Part shown: positions 61,201-64,000 of the stretch, piece by piece | Position numbering within the stretch: position 1 is the stretch's first letter | Layout of the letters: every line of letters begins with the position of its first letter | DNA from: a bacterium | Lineage (GTDB): Bacteria; Oederibacteriota; CAKKQC01 | Reading direction: 5' to 3' | DNA length: 64,000 bases | NCBI GenBank assembly: GCA_919901855.1 | Contig: CAKKQC010000063.1 | Location: 15,153-79,152, forward strand | Translations under genes and position numbers: made by a program | The notes under the pieces: generated by a model | What the model was told of the DNA's origin: nothing | Databases searched by the model: none | Seen by the model: the letters and a program-made list of their open reading frames with translations, nothing else

Positions 61201-64000
61201 ACGACTCCGGTCACGTTGAAGCCGCCCGCGTTCGTCACCGTGAGGGCGAGCTGGAACCACTGGCCGGTGACAACCGACCCGGGGCTCGCCGCCAATGACG
61301 CCCGCAGCGAGGTGAGTGTGGCGCCGCCGGACGCGGCGGCCACGACCGGGATGCCAAGGACGGCGTCGGCACCAACCGCCGTCGCCGTGAACGCCACCGG
61401 GCCCGCTCCGCTCGCGCTGAACGTCCACACGAAGGTCTGCGCCCCCCCCGCGGCGAGGCTGAGCGGCCCGGGCGGCACAGCCGTGCCCTGCGCCACGACG
61501 AGGGCCGCCCCGCCGTTGACGCTCAGGAACGGCATGAGCCCCGAGGCGCCGACGCCGCCCGTGTTCGTGATCGTCAGCCGTACCGTGAACCACTGGCCGA
61601 CCGAAACCGCCGCCGGGGCGACGGCCAGCGATGCCGCCAACTGCGCCGGCGGGACGATCGAAAGCGCGCGGGTCGCCGCGCTGAAGACCGGGCTCCCGGT
61701 GCCCGAATCCGTCCCGCTCCCCGTGGCGGTCAGGTTCACGGACCCGATTCCGGACGCCGAGTACGTCCAGGTGAAGCTCTGTGACGCCCCCGGCGCCAGC
61801 ACCAGCGGGCCGGCCGGCAGCGGGCCGGTCTCGTATACCACCAGCCCGGCGCCGGAGTTGACCTGAATCGACGGCGTGACCCCGTTGGCGTTCAGGGTTC
61901 CGGTGTTGGTCACGGTCAGCACGACCTGGACCCACTGCCCGGAAAGAGCCGGCGAGGGAGAGAGAGACACCGCCGCCGCGAGGTACGCGCCCGTAACGGG
62001 ATCGATCCGCCGCACGCGGTGGTCGCCGACGTTGACGACATAGAGGTGGCACGCGGCGTCCAGCGCGACGCCCACCGGGCCGTTGAGCTGGGCGGTCGAG
62101 GCCGCGATGCCGTTGCCGTTGTACCCGGCGACCCCGGTGCCCGCCACCGTGCCGATCAGGCCCGTCCCCGCGTCGACCCGCCGGACCCGGTGTCCCGCCA
62201 TCTCCGCCAGGTAGAGGTGGCCGTTGCCGTCGACCGTGATCCCGGTGGCACGGTTGATCCGCGACGTGGTCGCCGCGATCCCGTCCCCGGTATAGCCGGC
62301 CACCCCGGTGCCAGCCACCGTGCTGATGAGGCCCGTCGCCGCGCTCACCTTCCGGATCCGGTAGTTCTGGTCGTCGGTGATGTACAGGTTCCCGGTCGCA
62401 TCGAAAGCCAGCACGCAGGGATTGTTGATCTGGGCACCCGTCGCCGCGATCCCGTCCCCGTTGTAGCCGCCGGTCCCGGTGCCGGCGACCGTGCTGATCA
62501 GGCCCGTCGTCATGTCCACCTTCCGGACCCGCTGGTTGTATTGGTCGCTGATATACACGTTGCCCGCGGCGTCCACCCCGCCGAAGCTCGGATAGTTGAG
62601 CTGGGCGGTCGTGGCCGCGATCCCGTCCCCGTTGTAGCTGGCGACTCCGGTGCCCGCGACCGTACTGATCAACCCCGTCGAAGCCGAGACCCGGCGGACG
62701 CGCTGGTTCTTGCTGTCGAAGATGTACAGGTTGCCCGCGGCGTCCAAGGCCACCCCGGAGGGATTGTTCAACTGGGCGGACGTCGCCGCGATCCCCTCGC
62801 CGTTGTAGCCGGCCGTCCCGGTCCCCGCCACCGTGCTGATCAATCCCGTCGCCGCCGACACCTTGCGGACGCGGTTGTTGAAGAAGTCCGCGACGTAGAC
62901 GTTCCCGGCGCTGTCCGCCGCCAGCCCGTACGGCGTATCGAGCTGCGCCGCCGTCGCCGCAATCCCGTCCGAGTTGTACCCGGAAAGCCCGGTCCCCGCC
63001 ACGTTGCTGATCAACCCATACGGCATCCCGCACGCCGGCAACGACGGGACGCCCGTCACGAAGACTTGGGTCCCGGCCGCCAGCACGGCGGAGCCCGTCC
63101 CCGAGTCCGTCCCCGTTCCGGTGGCCGTCAGCGAAACGACCCCCGAGCCGGACACGGAGTACGTCCACGTGAAGCTCTGCGACGAGCCGGGAGCCAGCGT
63201 CAGCGGTCCGGCCGGGGCCGGTCCGTTCTCGTATACCAGCAGCCCCGCCCCCGCGTTGAGCTGGATCGCCGGGACCACCCCGGTCACGTTCGCTCCCCCG
63301 ACGTTGGTCACCGTGAGCACGACCTGCACCCACGCCCCCAAGGCGGGCGCCGCGGGCGCGACCGACAACGCGGCCGCGAGCGGCTGCGGGACCACCACCG
63401 TGATCTCGTCGACGTACCACCCCTTGTAGTTGTTGCCGGTCCCGTCGATCGAGTCGAACGTGAACCTGAACATCGCCGACTGCCCCGCGTAGGCCGCGAG
63501 GTCGATCTGCACCTGGTACCACGCGTTCTCGGTCCCGAACAGGTTCCGCAACAGCGTCCACGAGCCCCCGCCGTTGGTCGAGATATACACGTTCCGGGTG
63601 TCCCAGACCGGGGAGTTCTCCGTCTGCTCCCAGCTCCAGAAGGTGAGCTGCTGATTCGCGCCGATGGCGTACGCGGGACTGGTCAGGTCGCCGAACGTAC
63701 GCAACCCCGTCGCGTAGTTGCCCGTCCCATCCTGGCCGTACCACCACGTGTTCGGACTCCCGCTCGTGAACGGCCGGCTCGCGGGGGTCGTGCCGTCCGC
63801 GACGCCGTGCCACATCCCCGAGGTCGTCCACGCCCCGGCCACAGTGACGGCCTCCACCGCCGATGCGCCCGCTTGCACCGTGGCCCCGGATCCCGCGTCC
63901 GTGCCCGTGGCCGTGCCCGTGAACGAAACCGTCCCGGCCCCCGACGCGCTGTACGTCCACACGAACGTCTGCGCCCCGCCCGGGACGAGCGTCACCGGCC
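58215..64000 (-). CDS. Giant exoprotein (5' end beyond window): CARDB-like and NHL repeats, PPC-like and MAM-like domains
   Basis: At least 1928 aa; the frame is still open at the window edge, where the sequence is mid-repeat (PVTLVPGGAQTF recurs inside the gene), so the start is outside. Seen from N to C: part of a repeat, a jelly-roll/MAM-like domain (TWWYGQDGTG ... GWYVDEITVV), a CARDB-like repeat, six NHL repeats (61992-63017), about seven more CARDB-like repeats (GQWVTLALTATN, GGWITVSYTVTN), a second jelly-roll (YLTFLIDGTPQAGA), a PPC-like domain (DWFRINMVAGNTYHFD) and a sorting-like C-terminus ending KFAAVKVVVKR. Coupled by ATGA to the PorV-like gene. Confidence 0.85.
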   Translation of the reverse strand, partial: PVTLVPGGAQTFVWTYSASGAGTVSFTGTATGTDAGSGATVQAGASAVEAVTVAGAWTTSGMWHGVADGTTPASRPFTSGSPNTWWYGQDGTGNYATGLRTFGDLTSPAYAIGANQQLTFWSWEQTENSPVWDTRNVYISTNGGGSWTLLRNLFGTENAWYQVQIDLAAYAGQSAMFRFTFDSIDGTGNNYKGWYVDEITVVVPQPLAAALSVAPAAPALGAWVQVVLTVTNVGGANVTGVVPAIQLNAGAGLLVYENGPAPAGPLTLAPGSSQSFTWTYSVSGSGVVSLTATGTGTDSGTGSAVLAAGTQVFVTGVPSLPACGMPYGLISNVAGTGLSGYNSDGIAATAAQLDTPYGLAADSAGNVYVADFFNNRVRKVSAATGLISTVAGTGTAGYNGEGIAATSAQLNNPSGVALDAAGNLYIFDSKNQRVRRVSASTGLISTVAGTGVASYNGDGIAATTAQLNYPSFGGVDAAGNVYISDQYNQRVRKVDMTTGLISTVAGTGTGGYNGDGIAATGAQINNPCVLAFDATGNLYITDDQNYRIRKVSAATGLISTVAGTGVAGYTGDGIAATTSRINRATGITVDGNGHLYLAEMAGHRVRRVDAGTGLIGTVAGTGVAGYNGNGIAASTAQLNGPVGVALDAACHLYVVNVGDHRVRRIDPVTGAYLAAAVSLSPSPALSGQWVQVVLTVTNTGTLNANGVTPSIQVNSGAGLVVYETGPLPAGPLVLAPGASQSFTWTYSASGIGSVNLTATGSGTDSGTGSPVFSAATRALSIVPPAQLAASLAVAPAAVSVGQWFTVRLTITNTGGVGASGLMPFLSVNGGAALVVAQGTAVPPGPLSLAAGGAQTFVWTFSASGAGPVAFTATAVGADAVLGIPVVAAASGGATLTSLRASLAASPGSVVTGQWFQLALTVTNAGGFNVTGVVPAVQINAGSALVVPEGGPVPPGPVTLVPGGAQTFLWTYSVSGFGTIAFTATAAGTDTGSGLGVSVSASATVAGALTLGEAVDNVPLAWTTGGNANWFPETAVTYFGGDAAQSGDINNSQSCYLQTTVTGPGALTFYWRVDSESGFDYLTFLIDGTPQAGAISGSVAWTQKTFAIPAGAHTLRWQYSKDGSVTTGADAGWVDQVVFTPTVILAASLKATPGTAGAGQWVTLALTATNYGSSNVTGVVPAIQINSGGSWVTYEAGPVPAGPVTLAPGASQTFAWTYSVSGTGLVWFTATAAGVDSGTGSPVSAASTVSVLAASGGLDAYDPADDASAGGSVLVPASLTQAHGLHILNGLLGDPNDWFRINMVAGNTYHFDSIGSSGGDPAADLYSDAAGVSLVQSDDDGGGSWQFSLDYTAAATQTYYLRVRGSAPTDVWSGSVNYRMTASPLAGAIAATPALLPVGSWTTVVMTVTNTGSWTDATFAAALQVTSGAGLVTQIGPSPSFGMGLAPGQSHAFVWTFSASGAGTVAFSVTITAVELATGQPRVAVGTVSVVTAQPARMYSALASGPVPAYTGGWITVSYTVTNDGAQTANGVGVPANPAAGIGQLALVAGPVPAGPVVLGPGAAQTFAWTYSVNGAGTPVLAVASNGTDAFFGSPLASAASLALDLRLPASLSTAIAIAPLPPVVGRWITVEVTVANPGGADAAGVTATLYTGGAGGPLEVMDGPSGPVTIPAGGSQTFVWTLSVSGAGPIVLTATATGTDAGLGRALGTAAARGVDASWVVLSARAGTSPGSVRTRGTFGVFLTVTNSGAAAAVNVLPSLGLGDPTRAHALGAPTPPGPVTIAAGASRTFVWQVRADRAGVLTLTPSVSGTDSGDGRPVGAQATVDETITSLGDEPVIVFPNPAGGDRITVLLKLDEDAVKVDVDVFNMAPARAYQGAWAGVMAADGSLVITGVRAWAPGPYLLRVTAALSSGRIQKFAAVKVVVKR
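61992..63017 (-). repeat. Six tandem NHL repeats, 171 bp each
   Basis: Each unit encodes 57 residues with GLISTVAGTG, GYNGDGIAAT, AQLNNP, DAAGNLYI and RVRKV at fixed spacing (for example the GLI codons recur near 63010, 62839 and 62668, 171 bases apart). Likely one six-bladed NHL propeller domain within the giant exoprotein. Units are very alike in DNA as well as protein, hinting at recent duplication or gene conversion. Confidence 0.85.

Noticed and set aside
61992-63017. CRISPR-like array
   Set aside because: Repeats are 171 bp, in frame and without unique spacers; they encode NHL blades.

Overview
This is one stretch of a very GC-rich (about 70% by eye), tightly packed bacterial chromosome, probably a metagenome-type Gram-negative (diderm) lineage. 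Diderm markers are predicted lipoproteins with lipobox cysteines, PorV/PorQ-like outer-membrane barrels and exoproteins with a C-terminal sorting-like domain. No rRNA, tRNA, CRISPR array, insertion sequence or prophage is visible, and the longest stretch without a convincing gene is about 170 bases. The mix of PorV-like proteins, FlgD/T9SS-type C-terminal domains, NHL and CARDB repeats and OPT-like permeases suggests an under-studied phylum (a high-GC Elusimicrobiota or FCB-like lineage would fit). Nothing here fixes the taxonomy.

Layout. 1-7364: a chemosensory locus (minus strand cheA-cheW-MCP-cheB-cheR, divergent cheY, convergent CheX-type phosphatase). The receptor carries a periplasmic CxxCH motif, so redox, gas or heme sensing is plausible, and no flagellar gene is in view. 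7412-10059: type IV-like pilin, ABC-2 exporter (ATPase and permease) and membrane-tethered thioredoxin, one minus-strand operon. 10088-15183: a sugar locus with a TIM-barrel isomerase, a divergent Gfo/Idh/MocA oxidoreductase, a GH140-like hydrolase and phosphoglucomutase. 15325-19117: methyltransferase, Asp-box lipoprotein, YCII protein and two tiny membrane proteins. 19125-22234: an S41 protease fused to a P-loop kinase-like domain, then a VapBC-like RHH/PIN pair. 22235-34492: a long minus-strand operon of GT-C glycosyltransferase/TPR, murI, a giant M28-FtsX fusion and two OPT-like permeases. 34538-37665: two coupled polysaccharide-related lipoproteins. 37666-42054: mtaB, HIT hydrolase, a CBS-less guaB-like gene and guaA. 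42109-64000: the surface-protein region, with three giant secreted proteins (CARDB/DUF11 repeats, sorting-like C-termini), two PorV-like barrels each coupled by an ATGA overlap to a giant gene, an Ecf transporter pair and YjbQ.

Two signals run through the window. First, genes that begin transcription units very often have a sigma-70-like -10 box only 6-9 bases before the start codon (10059, 11155, 18160, 19117, 22199, 34492, 34538, 42054, 52728, 52789). This implies leaderless mRNAs, while downstream genes use GGAGG ribosome sites or 1-4 base stop/start overlaps. Second, the exoprotein/PorV pair is repeated as a two-gene module, suggesting dedicated cargo-carrier pairs for a type 9-like export route.
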